From JABDIY01 sp963803875 (lineage in GTDB: Bacteria > Actinomycetota > Acidimicrobiia > Acidimicrobiales > SZUA-35), in contig CAWDOA010000006.1 of assembly GCA_963803875.1 (NCBI GenBank), positions 1-64,000 on the forward strand: 64,000 nucleotides of DNA, written 5' to 3'. The stretch's first letter is position 1, and each line of letters begins with the position of its first letter. A program made the position numbers and the translations under genes. A model generated the notes under the pieces. That model was not told the DNA's origin. It searched no databases and saw only the letters and a list, made by a program, of their open reading frames with translations. Positions 45,258 through 53,760 of the stretch are shown piece by piece.

Positions 45258-45820
45258 GAGGTTTCCTTGGCTTGTTGGGTGATGCCGTTCCAGAGGACGC
45301 CGAAGGCAACGTGAGCCTGGTCGTCGTCGAGTTCGGACGTTATTGCTTGGTCGAGTTGGTGTTGAATGAGACCCCCCAGATACTCCAGCGGCAGATCGAC
45401 GAGAATCCCGCTGGTCATTGCTTCGGTCAGCACCGACGCGGGGCCTTCGATCGCTTCGGTTCCTGCTTGTTGGGCTTGGGGGCTTGCCAGGTTTGATTGG
45501 TGCAGCAGATTCATCACGACGTGCGAGTCGCGGTGGTGGCGGGCCCAGGAGAACCACCGATCCCATACCAGACGCATTCGCATCTGAATCGGGCCATCGG
45601 TCGGCAACGTGCCGACCGCCTCAGCCAGATCGTTCTTGATGGAGATATAGAGCGCATCGATCAGTGTCTGCTTGGTGGGGAAGTAGTTGAACAGTGTTCC
45701 ATTGGAAACCCCCGCAGCCTGGGCGATTCGAGCGGTGGAGACGGTGACCCCCTCGTGGCGAAACAACGTGATCGCCGCGGAGAGAATCTCTTCGGGGGTG
45801 TGTTCTTGAGGCCTCGCCAC
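45254..45820 (-). CDS. TetR-family repressor
   Basis: 188 residues from the GTG at 45820 (VARPQEHTPEEILSAAITLF). The N-terminal helix-turn-helix is typical: VSTARIAQAAGVSNGTLFNY and FPTKQTLIDALY. The C-terminal half is the variable ligand domain. A longer frame starting at 45871 would place the operator inside the coding region, so the GTG is preferred. It probably represses its own operon (TetR-SDR) and the divergent ltrA-like gene through the perfect palindrome 14 bp upstream. The inducer is unknown. Confidence 0.9.
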   Translation of the reverse strand: MARPQEHTPEEILSAAITLFRHEGVTVSTARIAQAAGVSNGTLFNYFPTKQTLIDALYISIKNDLAEAVGTLPTDGPIQMRMRLVWDRWFSWARHHRDSHVVMNLLHQSNLASPQAQQAGTEAIEGPASVLTEAMTSGILVDLPLEYLGGLIQHQLDQAITSELDDDQAHVAFGVLWNGITQQAKETS

Positions 45821-45833
45821 GTATGCAGTGTAT

Positions 45834-45867
45834 CGGGTTATAGAGTGACTACTCACTCTATAACCCG
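45834..45867. promoter_or_regulatory. TetR operator, perfect 15-bp inverted repeat
   Basis: CGGGTTATAGAGTGA-CTAC-TCACTCTATAACCCG: two 15-bp arms with no mismatch and a 4-bp centre, in the 83-bp gap between the tetR start and the divergent ltrA-like start. Its AT-rich core stands out in this GC-rich DNA. Confidence 0.92.
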
Positions 45868-45903
45868 ACATACTCGGTGACCGAGGACAAAAGGAGTACG
45901 AAG

Positions 45904-46310
45904 ATGACCAAGGCAGCAGATCAGGCTCGATGGTTTCGGCCGCCGCGAGCCCATGGCGACGTTGTCGAAGACCGATCGGTCAGCTTCATCGAACTTTTCT
46001 ACGACCTCGTGTTCGTGCTACTGATCGCCCAGATCGCCCAGATCGCTCGCTGACCACGTGACGTGGTCGGGATTGCGCGACTTTGTGGTCGTGTTCGGCC
46101 TGATCTGGATCGCGTGGGTCAACGGCACGCTCTATCACGACCTTCACGGCGGCGAGGATGGCCGCAGCCGCAGCAGCGCTCCTCGTCGCTGCGGTCCGTC
46201 CCAGCCCGTGGTTGCTGGCGAGCGTGCTGTGGATGTGCCTGGGTCTGGTGTGGTTCGAGGCGTTCACTCGACATACCCGACAGGGGATCACCATCACCGA
46301 CCGTGTCTAG
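45904..46310 (+). pseudogene. Low-temperature-requirement A (LtrA)-like gene, internally deleted and frameshifted
   Basis: It starts MTKAADQARWFRPPRAHGDV with AAGGAG ahead, and contains the LtrA hallmark SFIELFYDLVFVLLIAQIAQ. After a frame change near 46050 it runs LRDFVVVFGLIWIAWVNGTL, then jumps to what looks like the end of the family (ALLVAAVRPSPWLLASVLWM and VWFEAFTRHTRQGITI) before a TAG at 46308. LtrA membrane proteins have about 370-400 residues; only about 130 are left here, so most internal helices are missing. It is divergent from tetR across the shared operator and was probably part of that regulon. A deletion of this size is not a sequencing indel. Confidence 0.7.
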
Positions 46311-46362
46311 CGAGGTCTGGATCGACCCCGGTCGTCACACAGTCTCCGTTACGCTCGCCCCC

Positions 46363-46758
46363 GTGGCTCACGCCAAGATGTTCGACGATGACGACCCATT
46401 CCTCGCCCGGGTTCGGGAACTTGCACACGCATTGCCCGAGGCCGCAGAGAAGGTGTCCCACGGACGTCCCGCGTTCTTCACCAAGAAGGTGTTCTGCCGC
46501 TACGGCGGGTCACTGAAGGTCGACGGAGAATGGATCCAGCATCCCCGGTCGGTCCTGATCCTGCCTGATGCCGATGAACGCCAGGCGCTGTCTGAGGACC
46601 CTCGGATCTTTGTTCCTGCCTACCTCGGCCCGTCTGGTTGGCTGGGCTTCGATCTCGACCAGAACACCGACTGGACCGAGGTTGCCGAAGTGCTCGACAT
46701 GTCGTTCCGACTCACCGCGCCCAAGCGGGCAATCGCAGAACTCGACAGTCGCACCTGA
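46363..46758 (+). CDS. MmcQ/YjbR-family protein
   Basis: 131 residues (GTG 46363, or ATG 46378 giving MFDDDDPFLARVRELAHALP). The motifs EKVSHGRPAFFTKKVFCRYG, FVPAYLGPSGWLGFDLD and DWTEVAEVLDMSFRLTAPKR match the MmcQ/YjbR (CyaY-like fold) family, whose biochemical role is still vague. It is complete and of normal length. Its 3' end overlaps the tail of the convergent HhH gene as sequenced. Confidence 0.85.
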   Translation: MAHAKMFDDDDPFLARVRELAHALPEAAEKVSHGRPAFFTKKVFCRYGGSLKVDGEWIQHPRSVLILPDADERQALSEDPRIFVPAYLGPSGWLGFDLDQNTDWTEVAEVLDMSFRLTAPKRAIAELDSRT

Positions 46759-47212
46759 TTGACCTGACCGTGACTTTGGTCAGCGGGCAGTGGTGTTGGC
46801 CCACAAGTCGAGGACTAGGTCTTGGTCTTCTTGGAGTTCTTTTTGTCTTGCTCTTGGTCTTCTTTGACTTCTTTTTGGTCTTCTTGGCGGCCTTGGTCTT
46901 GTTCTTGGTCTTCTTCGACTTCTTTTTGGTCTTCTTCCCTGCCTTGGTCTTGTTCTTGGTCTTCTTTGCGCCGCTGGTTTCCTTTTCGGCAGCCGGTGTG
47001 CGCTTGGGAACCGACGGTTTGCGATCAGTCCCCAGGGTGAGGTCGGCCGCTGCGGCGATGATCCGTCGGGCCGAAACCGAGCCGATACCGCGCACCGCGA
47101 CGAGCTTGTTTGGGTCGGCCGTAGCGAGACCGGCGACCGTGGTGTAACCGGCCTCGTGTAGCTGACTCTCTAGAGACGGGCCGATACCGTGAACGTCGCG
47201 CAGTGCAGTCAT
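46712..47212 (-). CDS. Helix-hairpin-helix protein with a histone-like Lys/Thr-rich tail
   Basis: The first about 60 residues form a pair of HhH motifs (LRDVHGIGPSLESQLHEAGY, VAVRGIGSVSARRIIAAAAD) like those in DNA-binding and helix-hairpin-helix polymerase-tail proteins. They are followed by a low-complexity tail with two copies of KTKNKTKAxKKTKKKSKK, resembling bacterial histone H1-like proteins. The tail probably binds DNA without specificity. As written the frame runs on into the convergent gene. A one-base change in the A run at about 46845 would instead end it as NSKKTKT at the TAG at 46815, leaving no overlap; that ending is more natural. DNA compaction or repair are possible roles. 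Confidence 0.75.
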   Translation of the reverse strand: MTALRDVHGIGPSLESQLHEAGYTTVAGLATADPNKLVAVRGIGSVSARRIIAAAADLTLGTDRKPSVPKRTPAAEKETSGAKKTKNKTKAGKKTKKKSKKTKNKTKAAKKTKKKSKKTKSKTKRTPRRPRPSPRLVGQHHCPLTKVTVRSIRCDCRVLRLPAWAR

Positions 47213-47503
47213 CGTGATCTAATCTCCAGCGTTGGTTATCTCATCCTTGTCGGTAGAACTGTGATCGTCTTGAGGCGTCGAGCCGACGAAACGAGACTAG
47301 TGTCTGCCTTCCGCACCCGCTAGCGGCACTGTTCTGGCATGCAGTTCCCCGTGAACTCGCCGATCAGTTGCGTGAGTTCGAGGCCGCGCCGGCCCCTCAT
47401 TCTCAGCTCTGTGTAGACCACATCACCCTGGCCGGTATCGAGTGATTCGAGGCCGTACTTTCAGAACTCCGTCAGTACCCACGGCCGTCGACCTCTGCTG
47501 AAA
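47213..47503. other. 291-bp gap containing a probable gene remnant
   Basis: The plus-strand frame from 47290 reads LPHPLAALFWHAVPRELADQ then LREFEAAP, LCVDHITLAGIE, a TGA at 47451, and continues FEAVLSELRQYP. This has the composition of real coding sequence interrupted by one stop and lacking any start. I do not recognise the family. No promoter or terminator is evident. Confidence 0.4.
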
Positions 47504-49021
47504 CTATGGGGCGGGGTACTCGCTTGCCAGTGCCGGAACCCGGTAGTAGGTGGTCGGCAGAATCGTGCCGGACCCAACAACGATGGCGTCGATGTCGGTG
47601 CCGAGATCGGCCGGAATGAAGAAGTCTTGGTAGAACGGATACGTCGTTCCCACCCCTACCTTCGCATCCCATCTCTCGCCGTACCCGGCCGTTTCGGCCG
47701 GTCCGTCCTCGCATCGGAAGGCGGGGTTCAGCAGTCGCCCGCCAACGAGCATGCCGAATACTGGTGCGTCAAATCCGGTCGTAACGGTTCCGTCGTCAAT
47801 CCGGTTGGGAGTGATCGTTCCCACCAAATGAACACAGTAGCCAGGGTCGGTCACGAAGCTTTGCGGTTCCGATTCGACCAGGGCTCCCATCACACCGGTC
47901 CATTCGACTCCTTGATAAGCCGGTTCATGCAGCCACGGCGTATTGGTGAACGGAAGGGCAGACTTCAAGAACTGATCTCGGCCGACGTTTGAATTCGGTG
48001 GCGGGGGTATCGCTGCCGAAGTGTCGGGAGAGAAGAACGTTGCCGTGGTCGAGTCTGGATCGCCCACGAACACCGTGTCGAGGATTTGAGGTCCGGTGGC
48101 GGGCAAGAAGAAAGGCATGTAGAACGGTGCGTCGGTCTCCAAGGTCATCTTGGGATAAAGTTCATAGCCGGCGGCTCGGACTAGTCCTGCGTCGCAGTCG
48201 CCGAACGGGCTGCTGTCGATCTCAGTCCCCTCGGCGATCAGGCCGAAGTCGGGTGTGTCGCCGACGTGGATGCCTTCATCAAGTCGAGCCGGTGCAACCG
48301 TACCGATCACGGTGTAGCAGGTTCCCGGGGTCTCGTTCCCCTCGTCCACCGCCGTTGGAACAATACCGACAAGCTCACCGATCCAGTTCTGGTCGCCGTA
48401 GCGGTCCTCAACGAAGAAGGTCGCTCCGGCGAGAGGCAACGCCTCGGCCGGTGTGTGACCACCGATGTCGGCACTGCTATAGGGATAGTTGTTTCTCAAT
48501 TCCTGACTCTTGGCGACCCAGCGAACTGTGAGGCCTCGGCTCAGCACGACACCGGGCTGTTCGTCGTTGGTCCCCTCGAGGTAGGCGAGCCAATAATCGA
48601 AGCCGCCCTGGTCGTATTCGCGACCGAGAATGTTCTGGTAGACGCGCTCCAGAAACTCGCGGTTGGTGGTGCCGTTGTAGTTGTTGAAGAATTCTTGGCC
48701 GTCGCTCATCCAGCCGGCGATTTCGTCGAGGTTGTGTTGTTTGTTGATATCGATCCAATACTTCGCACCACCGATGTCTGGTTCTCGGTCGAAAAAGGCG
48801 CGGTACAACCGGAGCAGGTCGCCGTGTGTATCTGGCGAATAGTCCGACGCGTTGATCAAACCGGTCATAGACGTCGCTTCGGCGACAGTCACAGTGGATA
48901 TCGAGTTCGTCTTGGCGAACGCGAAATCTTCTGAACTGTTGGCACTAGCCGGCGAGACTGCGGCCGCCAATGACAACACCATAAATACTGCTAGTAGTGC
49001 TTTTCCACCAATTTTCCCCAT
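47504..49021 (-). CDS. Secreted DUF4214-domain protein
   Basis: 505 residues from the ATG at 49021, behind GGAAGGAG. The signal peptide ALLAVFMVLSLAAAVSPASA predicts Sec export. Two DUF4214-type units follow: LLRLYRAFFDREPDIGGAKY with WMSDGQEFFNNYNG, and FLERVYQNILGREYDQGGFD with YWLAYLEG. DUF4214 is found in surface-layer and allergen-like exoproteins, often with metal- or glycan-linked roles. The C-terminal 300 residues form two similar beta-rich segments (CYTVIGTVAPARLDEGIHVG; CVHLVGTITPNRIDDGTVTT) with paired Cys and no family I recognise. No cell-wall anchor is seen. Confidence 0.82.
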   Translation of the reverse strand: MGKIGGKALLAVFMVLSLAAAVSPASANSSEDFAFAKTNSISTVTVAEATSMTGLINASDYSPDTHGDLLRLYRAFFDREPDIGGAKYWIDINKQHNLDEIAGWMSDGQEFFNNYNGTTNREFLERVYQNILGREYDQGGFDYWLAYLEGTNDEQPGVVLSRGLTVRWVAKSQELRNNYPYSSADIGGHTPAEALPLAGATFFVEDRYGDQNWIGELVGIVPTAVDEGNETPGTCYTVIGTVAPARLDEGIHVGDTPDFGLIAEGTEIDSSPFGDCDAGLVRAAGYELYPKMTLETDAPFYMPFFLPATGPQILDTVFVGDPDSTTATFFSPDTSAAIPPPPNSNVGRDQFLKSALPFTNTPWLHEPAYQGVEWTGVMGALVESEPQSFVTDPGYCVHLVGTITPNRIDDGTVTTGFDAPVFGMLVGGRLLNPAFRCEDGPAETAGYGERWDAKVGVGTTYPFYQDFFIPADLGTDIDAIVVGSGTILPTTYYRVPALASEYPAP

Positions 49022-49177
49022 GTTGGGCTCTCCTTCCGCTCGCCTCCCACCCTTGTCCCATTTTCAAGTTTCCAGACAGAGCCAAAGGTCCTCGCATCTT
49101 GTCAGCGGTCAGCTTGGAAGAGCCAGTGATCGGTGGCACGGGTTTTCCGATCTCGCACGTTGTTGTCCAACGGGCCT

Positions 49178-49990
49178 TCAGCTGTTGTCCCACCAGATGA
49201 CGGCACGGTCATCGGATCGGGGCGGTAGTCCATTCAACGCCGCCTCGACCTCGTCCAGTCGGTCGGGTCCCAGGCACAGGAACCGAGCGGCGCTCTCCAC
49301 CCGCACCTCCCACGGCGGTTCGCTCCGGAGTTGCCCGGCCGGCCCGATCTCTAGCCTGGCGTCGATACCTGCTTGGGTGATCACGGCGAGTGCATCGTCG
49401 GCCGTCGGCGCGGTCGGTCGATCCAGATCCCAGAAGTGACGCCAGAGCGGGGCGTTCACGGTCTGGGGATGGGTGAGCGTCAACTCCATCACGACCCGCC
49501 GGGTGCAGCGTCGGCCGAGGGCCAGCACGAAGCGATCGAGGTCGGGCACGTTGTAGGCCACGTGATGGCAGACCACCACCTCGGCTGGGCCCAGGCTGGC
49601 CACCTGCTCCTCGACGTCGGGCCACCGGCCGTGCACGGTGTGGACCTCGAAGCCCCGGGCTCGGCCGTCGCGGGAGAACTGATCGAGCATCTCGGCCGAC
49701 TCGTCGACCCCGATGACGGTTGCTGCTGCGCTCAGCGCCAGCGACGCCGCCCCACCACCACAACCGATATCGAGCACCGTGCCGCTCGCGGGCAGCGCCT
49801 CAGCCGCCCGTCGGTGGGCGAGCGAATCGTTCGGGTCGGCATCGTCGTCATCGACCGGTGCGAACAGGGCAGGGTCGAGCCGGTAGGGGAACGCCGGGGC
49901 AGCTGCTCGGATCTCGTCCGGTATTGCCCACGACGCCAGATCTCGTCGCCAACGGTCGATCGCCCCTTCGGTGCCGTACATGACCACCAT
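49178..49990 (-). CDS. Class I SAM-dependent methyltransferase
   Basis: 270 residues (ATG 49990, MVVMYGTEGAIDRWRRDLAS). Motif I, VLDIGCGGGAASLAL, binds the methyl donor; ATVIGVDESAEMLDQFSRD and AEVVVCHHVAYNVPDLDRFV follow in the right order for a class I fold. The substrate is unknown. An open frame continues 2.5 kb upstream on this strand, but it is the antisense of the oxoprolinase gene and is not part of this protein. Palindromic repeat copy D lies just upstream, in the gap to the divergent oxoprolinase. Confidence 0.87.
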   Translation of the reverse strand: MVVMYGTEGAIDRWRRDLASWAIPDEIRAAAPAFPYRLDPALFAPVDDDDADPNDSLAHRRAAEALPASGTVLDIGCGGGAASLALSAAATVIGVDESAEMLDQFSRDGRARGFEVHTVHGRWPDVEEQVASLGPAEVVVCHHVAYNVPDLDRFVLALGRRCTRRVVMELTLTHPQTVNAPLWRHFWDLDRPTAPTADDALAVITQAGIDARLEIGPAGQLRSEPPWEVRVESAARFLCLGPDRLDEVEAALNGLPPRSDDRAVIWWDNS

Positions 49991-50025
49991 TCTGGCGGGA
50001 TCGAACCGGGCCGGAGTAGTGGTGG

Positions 50026-50106
50026 CCAAATCCCTGTTGATGGCCACAAACGGCGTTTCTGCACCTTTGAGAGCCACACTAGGTGTAGCTCTCAACAGGA
50101 ATTTGG
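50026..50106 (+). repeat. Palindromic repeat family, copy D
   Basis: Arms AAATCCCTGTTGATGGCCAC and GTAGCTCTCAACAGGAATTT with the TTTCTGC marker. It occupies most of the gap between the divergent methyltransferase and oxoprolinase starts and ends only 7 bp before the oxoprolinase GTG, so it may carry part of that gene's promoter or leader. Confidence 0.87.
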
Positions 50107-50113
50107 GTAGGAA

Positions 50114-53100
50114 GTGGTAGTGACGAACGGTGCGGGGTGGCATTTCTGGATCGACCGGGGTGGCACGTTCACCGACATCGTGGCGTTGGACCCCGGCGGG
50201 GTGACCCTCACCCACAAGCTGCTGTCGGAGAACCCGAGACGGTACGACGACGCTGCTATCGAAGGGATCCGGCAACTGCTTGGCGTGCCCGAGGACTCGC
50301 CGTTGCCGGTGGAACTGATCGACTCGGTGAAGATGGGCACCACCGTTGCCACCAACGCCCTGTTGGAACGGCAGGGTGAACCCACGGTGCTGGTGACCAC
50401 GAAGGGGTTCGCCGACGCCCTCCGCATCGGCTACCAGGCCCGCCCCGATCTCTTCGCCCTCGACATCGTGCTGCCCGACATGTTGTACACCCGGGTGATC
50501 GAGATCGATGAACGGATGAGCGCCGGCGGCGACGTGCTGGCCGAACTCGATGCCCAACAGACCCGCACCGACCTCCAGGAAGCGAGAAACGCCGGGTTCG
50601 ATGCGGTCGCCATCGTTTTGCTCCACGGTTACCGCTACACCGAGCACGAACAGCAGGTGGCGGCGATCGCCCGGGAGCTGGGCTTTGCCCAGGTGTCGGT
50701 GAGTCACGAGGTGTCGCCGCTGATGAAGCTGGTGTCCCGGGGCGATACCACCGTGGTCGACGCCTACCTCTCGCCGATCCTGCGTCGTTATGTGGAGCGG
50801 GTCGACCAGCGACTGGGCGGGAAGTACAACGGTCCCCGCCTCATGTTCATGCAGTCCAACGGTGGCTTGGCCGACGCCCGCACGTTTCAGGGCAAGGACG
50901 CATTGTTGTCGGGCCCGGCCGGGGGAGTGGTGGGTATGGTCCGCACCGCCGAGGCGGCCGGTTTCCACCGGCTGATCGGTTTCGACATGGGCGGTACGTC
51001 CACCGACGTGTCGCACTACTCCGGTGAGCTGGAACGGACCTATGAGACTGCGGTCGCCGGGGTGAGGGTGCGAGCCCCCATGATCGATATCCACACCGTG
51101 GCTGCCGGGGGCGGATCGATTCTCCATTTCGACGGCAGCCGGATGCGTGTGGGCCCCGATTCCGCTGGTGCCGATCCCGGTCCGGCCAGCTACGGCAACG
51201 GTGGCCCGTTGACGATCACCGACGCCAACGTGGTGTTGGGCCGGCTTCGCCCCGAGTTCTTTCCTCACGTGTTCGGTGCCTCCGGTGATCAACCACTCGA
51301 CGTGGCGGCGAGCCGTTCGGCATTCGACTCGCTGGCTCGGGGAATCGCCGACGCCACCGGCATTGCGCAATCGCCTCACTCGGTGGCCGAAGGATTCCTG
51401 TCGATCGCCGTGGAGAACATGGCAAATGCGATCAAGAAGATCTCGGTGCAGCGAGGGCACGATGTCACCGACTACACCCTGGTCTGTTTCGGTGGTGCCG
51501 GCGGCCAACACGCCTGCCTGGTGGCTGACCGCCTGGGAATCTCCCGGGTGCATGTGCATCCTCAGGCCGGTGTGCTCTCGGCGGTCGGGATCGGTTTGGC
51601 CGATGTCCGCCATGTGGGTGACCAGGCCGTCGAGTCGGTTCTCCATCCGGCCCTGCTCGAATCGCTGGCGCCGACGTGGGCCGAGCTGGAGGAGGTGGGT
51701 GCCGATGTTGTCGCCCAGCAGGGAATCGAGTCGTCCCAGCTCAGCCAGGTGCGACGCCTCGCCGTTCGGTACGAGGGGTCCGACACTGCCCTCCACGTGC
51801 CCGCCGGCGCCATGGGCGAAGTGGGCGCAGCGTTCGAGGCGGTGCATCGAGCCCGGTTCGGTTTCATCAGCCCCGACACCCCGATGATCGTCGAGTCGGT
51901 ACAGCTCGAAACAATCGGATCGTCCGGTTCGAGCACGGGCTTGACAAACGGCGGACCTGCCGCCGCCGAGGCAGCAGATGTAGCGACGAACAGCTATCCG
52001 GTCACCTTCGACGGCCGAGAAGCGGCCACGCCGTTCGTGCCCAGAGAAACCATGGCCATCGGTTCCACGCTGGCCGGTCCGGCCGTGATCTTGGAAGCGA
52101 CCGGTACCACGGTGATCGAACCGGGCTGGCAGGCTGCGGTGAACGATCTCGGCGACCTCGTTCTGGAGCGGGTGGTGGCTCGTCCCCAGCGGTCCGCCAT
52201 CGGCACGTCGGTCGATCCGGTGCAGTTGGAGATCTTCAACAACCTGTTCATGAACATCGCCGAACAGATGGGTGTGGTGTTGGAGAACACTGCCGCGTCG
52301 GTGAACATCAAGGAACGGTTGGATTTCAGTTGTGCGGTGTTCGATCCCGGCGGCGACCTGATCGCCAACGCACCACACATGCCGGTGCACCTGGGGTCGA
52401 TGAGCGAATCGATCAAGTCGATCATCGGTCAGAACCCGCACATGGTGCCCGGTCAGGTGTTCGTGATGAACGCCCCCTACAACGGCGGCACTCACCTGCC
52501 CGATATCACCGTGATCAAACCGGTCTTCGACGAGCACCGGCCCCGACGTGGATGCGCCGATCTTCTTCGTGGCCTCGCGCGGCCATCATGCCGACGTGGG
52601 CGGCACGGTCCCGGGCTCGGCACCGGCGGATTCCACTTCGGTGGAAGAGGAGGGCGTGCTGCTCGACAACGAGGTGCTGGTGAAGGACGATCGTTTCCTC
52701 TACGACGAGATCTATGAGTTGTTGACCAGTGGCCCCTATCCGGCCAGGAACCCGGTCCAGAACATCGGTGATCTTCAGGCCCAGGTGGCGGCGTGTGAGA
52801 AGGGGACCGCCGAGTTGGGTCGAGTGATCGACCATTTCGGGCTGGATGTGGTGCACGCCTACATGGGGCATGTGAAGGACAACGCCGAGGAATCGGTGCG
52901 ACGGGTTATCGGCGCCCTGACCGACTGTTCGTTCACCTATGAGATGGATGATGGTCACCGGGTGGCCGTGGCGATCAGTGTGGACAACGACGCACGATCG
53001 GCGACGATCGATTTCACCGGCACCAGCGACACCCATCCCGGCAACTTCAATGCGCCGTCGTCGATCGCTCACGCCGCAGTTCTCTATGTGTTCCGTTGCC

Positions 53101-53756
53101 TGGTGGATGACGACATCCCGCTGAATGCGGGGTGCATGAAACCGATCGAGCTGGTATTACCCGAGCCCAGCATGATCAACCCTCGTTATCCGGCGGCGGT
53201 GTTCGCCGGGAACGTGGAGACGAGTCAGGTGATCGTGGACACGTTGTTCGGAGCGCTGGGGGTGATGGGCGCCGCCCAGGGGACGATGAACAACTTCATT
53301 TGGGGCAATGACGAGCTTCAGTACTACGAGACGATCTGTGGGGGAGCGGGAGCCACGGCCAACGCTGATGGTTGCAGTGCAGTTCATACCCACATGACCA
53401 ATAGCCGGCTGACCGATCCCGAGGTGTTGGAGTGGCGGTATCCGGTGGTGTTGGAGACCTTCCATATCCGCCACGGATCAGGCGGTGCCGGAACTCATCG
53501 TGGTGGTGATGGGGCGGTCCGCCGGATGCGTTTCGAGGAGGCGATGGAGATCAACGTGGTCTCCGGCCACCGCAAGGTGCCGCCCTATGGGGCTGCCGGT
53601 GGTCGACCCGGTGATGTTGGCCGCACCCGCAAGATCGCCGCCGATGGAACCGTCACCGAGTTCGGAGCGACCGCGCAGACCACGATCGCACCGGGTGAAC
53701 GGTTCGAGATCGAAACCCCCGGAGGCGGAGGCTACGGACCACCGCACAATCGCTGA
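50114..53756 (+). CDS. Fused 5-oxoprolinase / hydantoinase (HyuA-HyuB type), one frameshift
   Basis: About 1213 residues when joined. The N-terminal HyuA half has the ATPase-like WHFWIDRGGTFTDIVALDPG, KMGTTVATNALLERQGEPT and GFDMGGTSTDVSHYSG. The HyuB half starts at DPVQLEIFNNLFMNIAEQMG and continues HMPVHLGSMSESIKSII, NAPYNGGTHLPDITVIKPVF and FHIRHGSGGAGTHRGGDGAV. The single-chain order is that of ATP-dependent 5-oxoprolinase (5-oxoproline to glutamate). One surplus base at about 52535 shifts DEHRPRRG away from the correct DVDAPIFFVASRGHHADVGG; it lies in a CGGCCCCG context and is probably a sequencing indel. The start is the GTG at 50114 or 50120. Confidence 0.88.
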
Positions 53757-53760
53757 AGAG

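Noticed and set aside
45821..45871. Upstream ATG (45871) for the TetR gene
   Set aside because: It would place the perfect operator inside the coding sequence. The GTG at 45820 gives the normal N-terminus for the family.
49178..52537. A 1119-codon open frame on the minus strand across the oxoprolinase gene
   Set aside because: Only its last 270 codons (49178-49990) are a real methyltransferase. The rest is antisense to a clearly conserved oxoprolinase and has low-complexity, His/Arg/Gly-rich shadow composition.
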